From NCBI GenBank assembly GCA_034678545.1, contig JAXDBS010000044.1:1-64000 (forward strand): 64,000 nt of DNA, in the 5' to 3' direction. Both the position numbers and the translations under genes were made by a program. Below are positions 24,476 to 33,675 of the stretch, one piece after another (positions within the stretch are counted from its first letter, which is position 1; every line of letters starts with the position of its first letter). The notes beneath the pieces are model-generated. The model made no database searches and had not been told where the DNA came from. It was given only the letters and a program-made list of their open reading frames with translations. The stretch comes from UBA5614 sp034678545. GTDB lineage: Bacteria > Cloacimonadota > Cloacimonadia > Cloacimonadales > Cloacimonadaceae.

Positions 24476-26290
24476 CTCTTTAGCCTTGCCTGCGAAATAA
24501 TCAACGATTCTTCTGGCAGTCTGTGGGCCGATTCCCTTGATCATTGTCAATTCGTCAAATGACGCCTGTTTAATCGCCTCAACCGATCCGAGCGCTTTCA
24601 ATAACATGAATTTTGTCTGATCTCCCACGCTTTTTATCTCTTCAAGTTCACTTATCAAAGTTCTTCGTTTTCTCCTTGAACGGTGGAAATTGACCGCAAA
24701 TCTATGTGCTTCGTCTCGAATACTGATGATCAGCCTTAAAGCCAACGATGATCTGGGCAGGATAAGAGAATCAGACAGATCGGGGACAAATATCTCTTCG
24801 ATTCTTTTTGCAAGCGAGATCAAAGAAACTGGCATATCGCATTGATCAATGATTTCTTTGGCTGCGCTCAATTGGCCCTTACCCCCATCAATTATGATTA
24901 AATCAGGGACCATATCACTGTTCTGTTTAACTTCCGCCATGAATCTGGTAACCGTTTCGGATATGGCGGAAAAGTCGTTCTGCTTCTCGGAATCACGAAT
25001 AATATATCGTCTGTAGTACTTTTTAGCTTGTTTGCCGTTGGAGAAATATACGGCTGAGGAGACAGTGTCTGACCCCTGTATTGTGGAGATATCGATGCAG
25101 GCAATTCTTCTGGGAAGCTTGTTCAATCCAAGGATCTCTTTCAGTTCCTGGATTGGCTTGATCGTTCGGTTTGCTCTTTTCAGATTGGACAACTTGATCT
25201 CTTCAACGTAATGAAAAGCGTTTTTTTTGGCCAACGCAAGAAGCTTCAGCTTATCTCCACGCAGGGGTAACAAGACAGTAGTGCCCAGCCATTTCTTAAT
25301 GTCATCATATTCAGCAGGTTGAATGGGTAAAAGGATTTCTTCAGGCATTTCCTCCTTGCCTGCATAATACAATTTTAAGAAAGCTGCCAGTATGTCACTC
25401 TCAGAAGCGTTTTCCACCTGTGACAAGGGATAGTTTTCCTGATTCATCAACTTGCCGCTGACCATCTTCTGGATTACGATAACGGCGATGTTTGAATCCT
25501 TGTAGATCCCGATAATATCAATGTTGCGCTGATCAATGGAAAACACTATCTGATGTTTTTGCATTTTTTCCATTTCCATAATCTTATCGCGATATTCAGC
25601 AGCCTCTTCGAACCGCTCTGCCTCAGAAGCCTTAATCATTTTTTCCCTGAATTTTTCTGTTATCTGCGCATACCTGCCATGCAAAAAATCGAGAATTCCA
25701 TTGATTATGGCTCTGTATCCATTTTGGGATATCTTGCCAATGCAGGGTCCGAAGCATTTATGCAATTGAAGATTGATGCAGGCTCTATTATAAATTACTT
25801 TGTCTGTAGGTATGTTCCTGTTGCAATTCCTGATCGGAAAGATCCACTCTAGTGTTTTCAGCGTGTGTCGCAATGTTCTGGAATCAGTATAAGGGCCGAA
25901 ATATTTCGAGCCGTCCCTGACCAGTTCTCGGGATACGATTATACGCGGGAAAGGATCGTTAACGGTTATCTTAATGAATGGATAACGCTTATCGTCCTTT
26001 AATAATATGTTGTATTTAGGTCTGTGCTGTTTGATCAGGTTGGATTCCAATATAAAGGCTTCAGCTTCTGTGTTTGTTATGACATAATCAATATCGTCAA
26101 TTTGGTGCACAAGTTGAACTGTCTTTGGATCTTTATCAGTATCAGACAAATAACTCCTGATGCGGTTTCTAAGGTTTTTTGCCTTGCCGATATATATAAT
26201 AGCCCCGGTTTTATCCTTCCAGATATATACTCCTGATTGGAGGGGCAGGAAATTGGTCTTCGCGATTAATTTCTGGTTAATCTTGTCCAC
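24467..26290 (-). CDS. uvrC: excinuclease ABC subunit C
   Basis: Nuclease of nucleotide excision repair, 607 residues. The order is GIY-YIG domain (SGVYIWKDKTGAIIYIGKAK, residues ~19-38), UVR segment near 205 (AERFEEAAEYRDKIMEMEK), the RNase H-like C-terminal nuclease (IACIDISTIQG, PDLIIIDGGKGQL, DEAHRFAVNFHR) and paired HhH motifs at the end (LGSVEAIKQASFDELTMIKGIGPQTA). It starts with GTG within the end of murJ (25-base overlap) and is the last gene of the minus-strand run. Its end overlaps mtaB on the other strand. Confidence 0.96.
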   Translation of the reverse strand: MDKINQKLIAKTNFLPLQSGVYIWKDKTGAIIYIGKAKNLRNRIRSYLSDTDKDPKTVQLVHQIDDIDYVITNTEAEAFILESNLIKQHRPKYNILLKDDKRYPFIKITVNDPFPRIIVSRELVRDGSKYFGPYTDSRTLRHTLKTLEWIFPIRNCNRNIPTDKVIYNRACINLQLHKCFGPCIGKISQNGYRAIINGILDFLHGRYAQITEKFREKMIKASEAERFEEAAEYRDKIMEMEKMQKHQIVFSIDQRNIDIIGIYKDSNIAVIVIQKMVSGKLMNQENYPLSQVENASESDILAAFLKLYYAGKEEMPEEILLPIQPAEYDDIKKWLGTTVLLPLRGDKLKLLALAKKNAFHYVEEIKLSNLKRANRTIKPIQELKEILGLNKLPRRIACIDISTIQGSDTVSSAVYFSNGKQAKKYYRRYIIRDSEKQNDFSAISETVTRFMAEVKQNSDMVPDLIIIDGGKGQLSAAKEIIDQCDMPVSLISLAKRIEEIFVPDLSDSLILPRSSLALRLIISIRDEAHRFAVNFHRSRRKRRTLISELEEIKSVGDQTKFMLLKALGSVEAIKQASFDELTMIKGIGPQTARRIVDYFAGKAKESD

Positions 26291-27834
26291 GCTGATCGCA
26301 GCATTTTCTTGTAGAATTTAATGTTGCAGAGGTATGATAAGGTTAACAAAACAAAGATGTAGATCAAAGCTATTATAAGATCACACGCCAAAATGGCATA
26401 GATGTTCTGCCAATTAACAAGGTTGCGCAGGAATAAGGCGGAAACACCCAGTATCAGATTAATCAGAAAGATCTTGAAAATATCAGTGATCACATTCTGC
26501 AAGATAACCTTGGGAAACCTTTTTTTGACGAGATGCAGCAACAAGAAGTAATTTACAGCTGCGGTTAATGTTGTTGATAATGCCAGACCCCTGTGTTGCA
26601 TAAATTGCATCAAGATTAAATTCAGGATGATGTTCAAAGCAACCATAAAAGATGCTATCCGAACTGGGGTCTTGGTATCTTTATTAGCATAAAACAATGG
26701 CGTCACTGTTTGGTTTAAACCATAGAACACAAGCCCCAGAGAATAGAAGACAAGTGCCTGGTAGGTCATCAGTGAGGCTTTGTCATCAAACAAGCCCCTC
26801 TGGAACAGCGCCTGGGTCAAATCTGTGCCAAGAACAATGATCAAAGCAGTGACGGGCAACATGACGGCCACCAGCGACTCGGTGGCGAATCTGAGATTTT
26901 GGGACAAATCGTCCCATTTTCCCTCGGTTACATTTTTGGAAAACACAGGTAGGATGGCCGTACCGGTGGAAATCCCGAAGATTCCCAAAGGCATCTGCAT
27001 CAACCTGTTGCCCATTCCCAGCGCAGTAATGCTTCCAACCGGCAAAAAGGAAGCCATTAACGCATCGGCAATCAGATTGATTTCTCTGATGCCGATGCCG
27101 ATCATTGATGGTATGAATCTCTTCCAGAGAATACTTATCGATTCACCGCTGAATCTAATGAAAAGCTTGAATGAATAACCAATCTTCCTTAAGAATGGGA
27201 AATTGACTGCAGTCTGGAGCAATCCTCCCAAGAATACTCCCCACCCTGACCAGATAAGCAGTTCTTCTCCGCTGGCGTTCAATACAGCTGCGGGGATTAT
27301 GGTCAGCGATATCATACCGATGTTTAGCAAGCCCGAAGAAAGACCCGTCATAAAGAAATAATCGTGGGAGTTCAGTATTGCAATCATTGTGGAGGACATC
27401 CCAATGAAAAACAGGTATGGGAATATTATTCTTGATAGCTTTATGGCTGCATTCATGGTTGATAAAGGCAAGCCCGGATAAAGGACTTTTACTATCAGGG
27501 GAGCGAATGCAATTCCGATTAAAGTCAGAGCAGTAAGAAACAGGGTCAGAATTGACAGGACATTCAACGCAAATTCAAGTTGTTGCTTCTTGTTGCTCCT
27601 TATGCCGATTTCATTGTACAAAGGCACAAAGGCCGCCGATAATGCGCCTTCTCCGAACAAGCGCCTGATCAGGTTAGGAAGATTATAAGCAACATTAAAA
27701 GCATCGTTCAAAAAAGTCGTGCCGAAAAAATAAGCCATTACCTGATCTCTTACAAGGCCCAATATCCTGCTTAGAAAGACCGCTAAGGACATCACGCTGA
27801 TGTTTCTGGCAAGTTTCTTCTGAGACACTGTCAA
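26266..27834 (-). CDS. murJ: lipid II flippase MurJ (MviN)
   Basis: MOP-superfamily membrane protein, 522 residues, about 14 hydrophobic segments. Hallmark segments are SRILGLVRDQVMAYFFGT near residue 22, AFNVAYNLPNLIRRLFGEGALSAAFVPL near 43 (conserved arginines and the ALSAAFVP sequence) and GIREINLIADALMASFLP near 245. It moves lipid-linked peptidoglycan precursor to the periplasmic face. The open frame begins with TTG at 27834 overlapping the holB stop (TTGA); a GTG six bases later is an alternative. murJ before uvrC and after holB indicates a single transcript. Confidence 0.94.
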   Translation of the reverse strand: MTVSQKKLARNISVMSLAVFLSRILGLVRDQVMAYFFGTTFLNDAFNVAYNLPNLIRRLFGEGALSAAFVPLYNEIGIRSNKKQQLEFALNVLSILTLFLTALTLIGIAFAPLIVKVLYPGLPLSTMNAAIKLSRIIFPYLFFIGMSSTMIAILNSHDYFFMTGLSSGLLNIGMISLTIIPAAVLNASGEELLIWSGWGVFLGGLLQTAVNFPFLRKIGYSFKLFIRFSGESISILWKRFIPSMIGIGIREINLIADALMASFLPVGSITALGMGNRLMQMPLGIFGISTGTAILPVFSKNVTEGKWDDLSQNLRFATESLVAVMLPVTALIIVLGTDLTQALFQRGLFDDKASLMTYQALVFYSLGLVFYGLNQTVTPLFYANKDTKTPVRIASFMVALNIILNLILMQFMQHRGLALSTTLTAAVNYFLLLHLVKKRFPKVILQNVITDIFKIFLINLILGVSALFLRNLVNWQNIYAILACDLIIALIYIFVLLTLSYLCNIKFYKKMLRSAWTRLTRN

Positions 27835-28934
27835 GCCATAAGAGACTTAATTCTATTATATAGGTTGACTAGTATGAATTGCAGGTTTACCTTGCCATCT
27901 ATCTTGTTGTGTAGATCATCAAAATAGTTTGTAATATCTGCAAAATCACTATCGCCTAAGTTGTTCTGCCCCATGAAGCTTAGCAGCAAGTCTTTCAAAT
28001 CGATATTTGATACTTCGTCAGAACCTACTCTAGACAGGGCAACGTCATTGATGAACAAAACCAGATGACTTAGTACATCATGCATTACGTCGGCCTTTAA
28101 CTTGTCTTTGCCCCCCTCAAGCATGGTGATAAGCGCGATGTCATCATTCTTAACGGCAGCTTCAAGAATTGAGACCATCAGACTCCTGGCTTCGTGCTTA
28201 TCATCATTCACCAGCCTTAATGCCTGTTCTACATTTCCATTGGCTATTTTCGAGTATGAGCGGGCTTGTTTTTTGTCCACGAGATAATCTATCATCAGAA
28301 TGTCCTCGATGACCTTGTGCGGGACAGGTTTGAAGAATACTGTCTGACAACGGGAAAGTATAGTCGGCATGATCGAAGCTATTTTCGTTGTGATCAGAAT
28401 CTGAACAGTGTTCGTTGGTGGTTCTTCAAGCAACTTCAAAAAGGAATTGGCTGTGTGTTGATTCATTTCATCCGCATCTTCAATTATACAGATACGGTAT
28501 CTGCCCTCTCGCTGAGAAGACGAAAGCCTTTTTTGGAGGAAAGCGATGCTTTCCTTGCGCAGTTGGGTCGCTTTTGAAAAGTACACTTTTTCCCAAGGTG
28601 TGCTCTTGCGGTTTTCGATAAAAGTGAGATATTCGTTAACTGCACTATTGGTTAGATCTCCTTCGTCATTAGAAGAAATGCTAGGGGTAGGGAAAACATA
28701 GATCAGATCAGGATGGCTGAACTCCAGGAACTTATGGCAGCTTGTACATGCTCCGCAGGGTCTTTTACCTGCTGCTGACAAACAGTTTAACGCCATGCCG
28801 AAAAAGAGCGCGGTGGAGAATTTTCCCACTCCTTCGGGACCGTGAAACAGGTAAGCCTGTGCTACCCTATCATGCCGCATGGCATTTTGTAAAAGAAGAA
28901 TTGCCTTATCCTGGCCCTTGATCCTGCTGAACAT
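27831..28934 (-). CDS. holB: DNA polymerase III delta-prime subunit (clamp-loader)
   Basis: Clamp-loader ATPase-fold subunit, about 367 residues. It starts FSRIKGQDKAILLLQNAMRHDRVAQAYLFHGPEGVGKFSTA, with Walker A GPEGVGKFS and a zinc module CGACTSCHKF. The Walker B/DE region is IIEDADEMN and the SRC motif is LSRCQ. The LLEEPP segment is shared with DnaX, but length, zinc module and C-terminal part fit HolB, and dnaX itself lies at 54426. The frame allows a TTG start at 28940 overlapping the GNAT stop; the ATG at 28934 seems likelier, though neither has a good ribosome site. Confidence 0.9.
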   Translation of the reverse strand: MFSRIKGQDKAILLLQNAMRHDRVAQAYLFHGPEGVGKFSTALFFGMALNCLSAAGKRPCGACTSCHKFLEFSHPDLIYVFPTPSISSNDEGDLTNSAVNEYLTFIENRKSTPWEKVYFSKATQLRKESIAFLQKRLSSSQREGRYRICIIEDADEMNQHTANSFLKLLEEPPTNTVQILITTKIASIMPTILSRCQTVFFKPVPHKVIEDILMIDYLVDKKQARSYSKIANGNVEQALRLVNDDKHEARSLMVSILEAAVKNDDIALITMLEGGKDKLKADVMHDVLSHLVLFINDVALSRVGSDEVSNIDLKDLLLSFMGQNNLGDSDFADITNYFDDLHNKIDGKVNLQFILVNLYNRIKSLMA

Positions 28935-28936
28935 AA

Positions 28937-29542
28937 TCAAACAAGGCTGATTTTACTGTCTTTCTTGGTTAATGCAGTGGATGATTTATAGATATTTTCA
29001 ATATAAGGACTTCTGAATTCAGAGGCGAGGATGTCATACAGCAGCAGGTCGTGATAAATACCCGCCATGAATATTGCATGTCGCTTTTTTCCCATATATT
29101 GGAAACCGCTTTTTTCATAGCTCCTGATGGCTCGTTTGTTGAAGTCAATGACTTCAAGCATGATACTGTTATAGTTTAGTACATTAAAGGCATAGTCCAG
29201 CATCAGGTTAGTGGCTTCAGTACCATAACCGTGGCCCCAGTAATTTTTGTCGCCGATGAATATGCCATAAGTGGCTGATCGGTGCGTTTCGTTTCGGTTA
29301 TGGAGTCCGCAAATTCCAATGGCCTTGTTGGTTTCTTTGTCAATAATAGCGGCTATAACATCATGTTTGGTCAGATACTCAAGCATGCTTTGTTCTTTGT
29401 TGGCATCGATCATGCTGGATGAAAACAGCACATAAAGCCCAGTTTCCATGTCGTTAACCCATTCTGTATATTTCTCAATCTCATCGAAAGAAACCGGAGA
29501 CAAATAGCATCTGTCACCTATCAATTTTTTAAAATAGCGCAT
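28937..29542 (-). CDS. GNAT-family N-acetyltransferase (RimJ/RimL type)
   Basis: 201 residues. The acetyl-CoA fold is visible as GICGLHNRNETHRSATYGIFIGDKNYWGHGYGTEAT, with the motif A/loop G-H-G-Y-G-T-E near residue 115, and NYNSIMLEVIDFNKRAIRSYEKSGFQYMGKKR near 140. This matches RimJ/RimL-like acetyltransferases acting on amino groups of ribosomal proteins or small molecules; the substrate cannot be predicted. GGAGTGAG on the minus strand lies ahead of the ATG. Its stop overlaps the holB region (TTGA). Confidence 0.87.
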   Translation of the reverse strand: MRYFKKLIGDRCYLSPVSFDEIEKYTEWVNDMETGLYVLFSSSMIDANKEQSMLEYLTKHDVIAAIIDKETNKAIGICGLHNRNETHRSATYGIFIGDKNYWGHGYGTEATNLMLDYAFNVLNYNSIMLEVIDFNKRAIRSYEKSGFQYMGKKRHAIFMAGIYHDLLLYDILASEFRSPYIENIYKSSTALTKKDSKISLV

Positions 29543-29548
29543 CTTTTC

Positions 29549-30994
29549 TCACTCCTGCGTTATAACATTTTCGGCCAGCCGCAATCTGCGCCTAGTTTCG
29601 TCCAGCCCCAGAATGTCTATGATGCCGTGAAGCTCAGGGCATGACCGGCTGAAGCTAAGGGCAATATTCAGGGGGGCAAAGTATTCCTTTGCACTCATTT
29701 CGAGCAGCTCTTTCCCTTTGCTGATTATGGCTTGCAGGTCAGTTCCGCTGATTTCGCGCAAGGCATTCAGTTCATTTAGAAACCAGCTGATCACACGTTG
29801 GGATGATTCTTTCTTAAGTGTTTCTAGGTCCTGTCCCGAGATCTGCTGATCAACGTAGTACCTAACACTCTGCTGAACGATCTCTTTCGATAAAGTAACC
29901 CTTTTTCTGACCAGCTCTATCACTTTATGAAACTTGTCCTGGTCCCCAGAATCGATCCCGGCTTGGGTGAAATCAGGTTTGCATAGGGCGGCTATCTGCT
30001 CCAGTGGAAGATTTCTTATGTATTGTCCGTTCATCCAGTCAAGTTTGGTCAGATCGAACACAGCGCCGGCTTTATTGACCCTTTCCAGAGTAAATTCCCG
30101 GCACAATTCAAGCAAGCTGTAGAGCTCCCTGTCGTCTGCGCCGTGCCAACCCAGCAAGGCCACAAAGTTAATCAATGCTTCTTTGAGATATCCCTTTTGC
30201 AGATAGCTATCTACAGATACATCATTCATGCGCTTGCTCAATTTGCTTTTATCCGGATTCAAAATAAGCGGAAGATGGACCCAAACTGGCGTTTGCCATC
30301 CCAGGCACTCATAAAGGTAAACATGCTTCGGAGTGCTGGGCAGCCATTCTTCACCCCGGATGACATGAGAAATCCGCATCAGGTGATCGTCAACCACCGC
30401 AGCCAGATGATAAGTGGGATATCCGTCAGATTTGATCAGAACCTGATCATCCAATTGTGATACATCGATCTCGACTTTGCCTCTGATCTGGTCATGCACT
30501 TCGAAGGTCCTGTCGTCAGGCATTTTTAATCTGATCACGTATTTCAAGCCTTGCTCCAGGCGTTGATTGACTTCTTCTTCAGTCAGTGTCAGGCAGCGTC
30601 TGTTATATTTGGGAAACTGCTTCTGGCCCTGTTGCTCCTTTCTCATGAGTTCCAAGGTTTCGGCAGAACAGAAACACCTGTAGGCAAAACCTCTTTCCAT
30701 CAATTTATGCGCGTATTTGGAATATATATCCAACCTCCGGGATTGCACATAAGGGCCGAAATTCCCCCCTAAGCCCGGACCTTCATCAAATTCAATCCCC
30801 AACCTGCTGAAAGCAGCAATAAGGTTTTCAACCGCCCCTTCCACTTTTCGATTCTGATCAGTGTCTTCGATCCGCAGGATCAAGCTGCCGCCATTGTGCC
30901 TGGCGAACAGGTAATCATACAACGCGGTTCTGAGTCCGCCAAGGTGCAGAAATCCGGTCGGGCTGGGCGCAAAACGCACGCGTACAATGCTCAT
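29549..30994 (-). CDS. gltX: glutamyl-tRNA synthetase
   Basis: Class I synthetase, 481 residues. The HIGH-like signature is PTGFLHLGGLRTALYDYLFARHNGG (residues ~9-33), followed by LRIEDTDQNR. The KMSKS equivalent is KLSKR near residue 240. The C-terminal anticodon-binding helices are intact. The zinc-binding Cys residues near CFCSAETLE are only partly kept (two visible). Length and motifs favour GltX over GlnS; whether it is discriminating is not clear. Its ATG overlaps the preceding unknown gene by four bases, and the GNAT gene follows six bases later. Confidence 0.96.
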   Translation of the reverse strand: MSIVRVRFAPSPTGFLHLGGLRTALYDYLFARHNGGSLILRIEDTDQNRKVEGAVENLIAAFSRLGIEFDEGPGLGGNFGPYVQSRRLDIYSKYAHKLMERGFAYRCFCSAETLELMRKEQQGQKQFPKYNRRCLTLTEEEVNQRLEQGLKYVIRLKMPDDRTFEVHDQIRGKVEIDVSQLDDQVLIKSDGYPTYHLAAVVDDHLMRISHVIRGEEWLPSTPKHVYLYECLGWQTPVWVHLPLILNPDKSKLSKRMNDVSVDSYLQKGYLKEALINFVALLGWHGADDRELYSLLELCREFTLERVNKAGAVFDLTKLDWMNGQYIRNLPLEQIAALCKPDFTQAGIDSGDQDKFHKVIELVRKRVTLSKEIVQQSVRYYVDQQISGQDLETLKKESSQRVISWFLNELNALREISGTDLQAIISKGKELLEMSAKEYFAPLNIALSFSRSCPELHGIIDILGLDETRRRLRLAENVITQE

Positions 30995-31542
30995 GATTGA
31001 TCTCCGGCATTACTGATTTTCATATATTGACCTTGAGTTATTGACATTACCCGGTAATGGGGTCGGTATGTCAATCTAAAAGACTCGCTGTGGCTGAGCA
31101 GTTGTTTTTGTCGCATCGATTCCCTGCATAAGTCAATCTCTGCTTGTACATCAAGGCAAGGGTATGTCTTGATCAACTTAGCTTGCAGTTCAGGCCATAA
31201 TTCTGACCAATCGCCCCAATCTGTTTGTATATTCTGGGTTGTAAGAAACTGTTCCAGGTAATCCTCCCATGATATTAATCCCAGCCTGAGGCATGAAATG
31301 CTTACTCTATACATCACATTATCCAGGCTGATATCCTGGAGCAGCGGATAATAATGCTCTCCCATCATGGACAATTCACTTTCTATAGCAGTTATGGCTG
31401 CCTGCCTTCCCAAGGAGTAATGACCCTGGCCGTAACTGGCTTGGAATGCCAGTTTGTAGAGATCCGTCAGCCGGGCCTGGGGGCGGGTGTGATATTCAGT
31501 TTCAAGGATGCGGAGCAGTTTGTTCTGATTATTGAAAACCAT
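30991..31542 (-). CDS. uncharacterised protein, no family recognised
   Basis: About 183 residues, soluble, no signal peptide or membrane segment. Visible features are a helical N-terminus (DLYKLAFQASYGQGHYSLG), a Tyr/His/Gly-rich stretch, and a conserved-looking tail with HSESFRLTYRPHYRVM (~150). The His and Tyr cluster could bind metal or nucleotide, but no known motif is found. It lies between an amidohydrolase and gltX with short overlaps on both sides (TTGA and ATGA), so it is translated with core genes. The frame opens with TTG at 31551; ATG at 31542 is the more likely start. Confidence 0.7.
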   Translation of the reverse strand: MVFNNQNKLLRILETEYHTRPQARLTDLYKLAFQASYGQGHYSLGRQAAITAIESELSMMGEHYYPLLQDISLDNVMYRVSISCLRLGLISWEDYLEQFLTTQNIQTDWGDWSELWPELQAKLIKTYPCLDVQAEIDLCRESMRQKQLLSHSESFRLTYRPHYRVMSITQGQYMKISNAGDQS

Positions 31543-31547
31543 GATAC

Positions 31548-33065
31548 TCAATCGCTGTAAACCAAGTTCCCTGACTTGTAGGTTGACCTGATGCTTGCAG
31601 CCATAAGCCCTTCCGACGTTAAAATATCCCTGTCCAGGCAGACAAAATTCGCATCATACCCGGAGGCCAATTTCCCTAATCTGCTTTCGTCGTGTGACAG
31701 CCAAGCTGCATTGACTGTGTACATTTCAACGGCCTGGACAGGGTTCAAAGCTTCTTTAGGATTGTGATGATTGACTGCCGCTCTGATGCCTTGGAGGGAG
31801 TCCAACTCAGTCACATACCAGTCTGAACCTCCGGTAATTCTGATTCCCTGGCTTAAAAAGGTCCTAAAACGATTCATCTTTCTGCTTCTGGCCTTTCCCA
31901 GAGCTGTCTGATAGAATCCGTTTTCACCGCCCCAATAGAGGTCAAAGGTCGGCTGCATGACCGGGACTGCTCCTGAACGGATAATTTCCCCGGCCAGATC
32001 GTCCGGAGTCAGTTCGCAATGGATCAGCTCATGGCGCAGATCATGTTGTGCCCTGCTGAACAGGTCAAGATAGATGTCATTGATCTGTTTGATGGCTCGG
32101 TCGCCGATGCAATGAACTGCAACCTGCAGTCGGTGTTTCGTGGCTTCGGTTATGAAGTTCCGCCAGAAACCGTCGGCATGATACAACCTGCCGTATTCAT
32201 CCGGCTTGCCTGCATAAGGTTGCCTTAACGCGGCCGTGAATGAGCCCAGAGAACCGTCCGCCAGGATGCAGCCTCCGATTTTTTCAGCTCCCGCCTCCAG
32301 GGCTGCTTTGAGATTGAAGCTTTGAGGATAAAGGATAAATTCCGTGTTAAACATCCTGAGGTTTTCTTTGATGAAGCTGTAATGCGTAACGCTTTGGGCG
32401 GCATCGCCCACCATGGTATGGACTGTAGTAATGCCCTTTGACAAAGCTGTCCCGGATGCCTGCCTGTAGGCATCGATGATGTCCCGTTCACTGTAATTGC
32501 CATGGAACCAGTGCGTCACTCTATCATTTAGTTTGCCTTTTAGCCTCTCTTCGGAACTAACATAATTAGCCCCTTTTGGATTGTTCTGTTCCGCCTGGAC
32601 AAACATCTTCCAGGCTAATGAGTTCACTACGCAGGAATGACCGTCAACCCTTCTCAACACCAAGGGCAGTCGGGGACATACAGAGTCCAGCTCTGCCCTG
32701 GTCGGGAAACGCTTCTCTGCTAATGTGTTCTCATCAAAACGGAAGGCATCCAGCTGCGTTTTTTGGGCTTTTAAACCTTCCTGGTAATATGCGTCCAGCA
32801 ATTCAAGGGCACTATTTATCGAATTCGCCTTGGACAGGTCAAGGCTTTGGGCATACAAACCCCCTTCAAAGCTGTGTGTGTGCGTGTCAATAAAACCCGG
32901 GTAAACATGGCATCCATGCAGGTCAACCATTTCGCAATCGGCTGGGGGAGAGTTCAGGCTCGGGAATATCTCCAGAATCTTGTCATTCTCTGTCAGAAGA
33001 GCCAGGCCGGTTGACGGATTTGTGCCCATGGTATGGAAAGTGGCATTGATAAAAAGCTTTTTCAT
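31548..33065 (-). CDS. amidohydrolase family protein (YtcJ-like, Amidohydro_3)
   Basis: 505-residue metal-dependent hydrolase related to YtcJ. The first metal motif is GFIDTHTHSFEGG near residue 60; others are KGITTVHTM near 205, AVHCIGDRAIKQIND near 330 and GGSDWYVTELDSL near 430, the pattern of Amidohydro_3 enzymes. Reported relatives hydrolyse N-acyl or imidazole-type amides, but the substrate here is unknown. No lipobox or signal is seen, so it is likely cytoplasmic. It is the second gene of the maf-led minus-strand run, 22 bases after maf. Confidence 0.87.
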   Translation of the reverse strand: MKKLFINATFHTMGTNPSTGLALLTENDKILEIFPSLNSPPADCEMVDLHGCHVYPGFIDTHTHSFEGGLYAQSLDLSKANSINSALELLDAYYQEGLKAQKTQLDAFRFDENTLAEKRFPTRAELDSVCPRLPLVLRRVDGHSCVVNSLAWKMFVQAEQNNPKGANYVSSEERLKGKLNDRVTHWFHGNYSERDIIDAYRQASGTALSKGITTVHTMVGDAAQSVTHYSFIKENLRMFNTEFILYPQSFNLKAALEAGAEKIGGCILADGSLGSFTAALRQPYAGKPDEYGRLYHADGFWRNFITEATKHRLQVAVHCIGDRAIKQINDIYLDLFSRAQHDLRHELIHCELTPDDLAGEIIRSGAVPVMQPTFDLYWGGENGFYQTALGKARSRKMNRFRTFLSQGIRITGGSDWYVTELDSLQGIRAAVNHHNPKEALNPVQAVEMYTVNAAWLSHDESRLGKLASGYDANFVCLDRDILTSEGLMAASIRSTYKSGNLVYSD

Positions 33066-33087
33066 TTCATTGATCCAAACGTCTTTT

Positions 33088-33675
33088 TCATATTAGACTG
33101 AATAGCCTTTGCAGCATTTTATAAAACAGGTGGACTGGAAATCCCATGACATTGAAATAGCATCCATTGACCTCTTTGATGAACTGACTGCCAAAACCCT
33201 GAATACCATAAGCTCCCGCTTTGTCCAACGGTTCGCAGGTTTTAAGGTATGATCTTATTTCGTTGGGTGCCATTTCATTGAACAGCACTTTGCTTTTATC
33301 ATAGTCCGTGATTGTCGAATCCCGCCAGATCACGCAGACTCCAGTATAGACTATGTGTTTGCGGCCAGATAAGATCTGCAGGTAAGCCTCCGCCTGTTTT
33401 TTGTTCGCCGGCTTGCCCAGAGTCCTATTATCAACATAGACCAGGGTGTCGGCTGCCACGATCAACGTTTCGGGATCAAACTGCGGTTTTATGCTCTGTG
33501 CCTTGTGACGGGCGTGTTTTTGCACGGTGGTCCACGGTTTCCCGTTAACAGCCGGTTCATGAACATTCGATGGTATGATCAGGGGACAGAGACCCAGCAT
33601 ACCGAATATCTCTTTTCGCCTTGGTGAAGCTGAAGCCAAAACAAGCCGCTTATCCTTCAGCAACTCATGTATCAT
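33088..33675 (-). CDS. maf: Maf-family nucleoside triphosphate pyrophosphatase
   Basis: House-cleaning enzyme that removes non-canonical or modified nucleotides, about 195 residues. It starts LVLASASPRRKEIFGML, has VAADTLVYVDNRTLGKPANKKQAEAYL near 90 and GAYGIQGFGSQFIKEVNG near 155, the standard Maf motifs. The frame runs further upstream to 33711, but AAAGGA precedes the ATG at 33675 at good spacing. It is probably the first gene of the minus-strand run down to uvrC. Confidence 0.92.
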   Translation of the reverse strand: MIHELLKDKRLVLASASPRRKEIFGMLGLCPLIIPSNVHEPAVNGKPWTTVQKHARHKAQSIKPQFDPETLIVAADTLVYVDNRTLGKPANKKQAEAYLQILSGRKHIVYTGVCVIWRDSTITDYDKSKVLFNEMAPNEIRSYLKTCEPLDKAGAYGIQGFGSQFIKEVNGCYFNVMGFPVHLFYKMLQRLFSLI

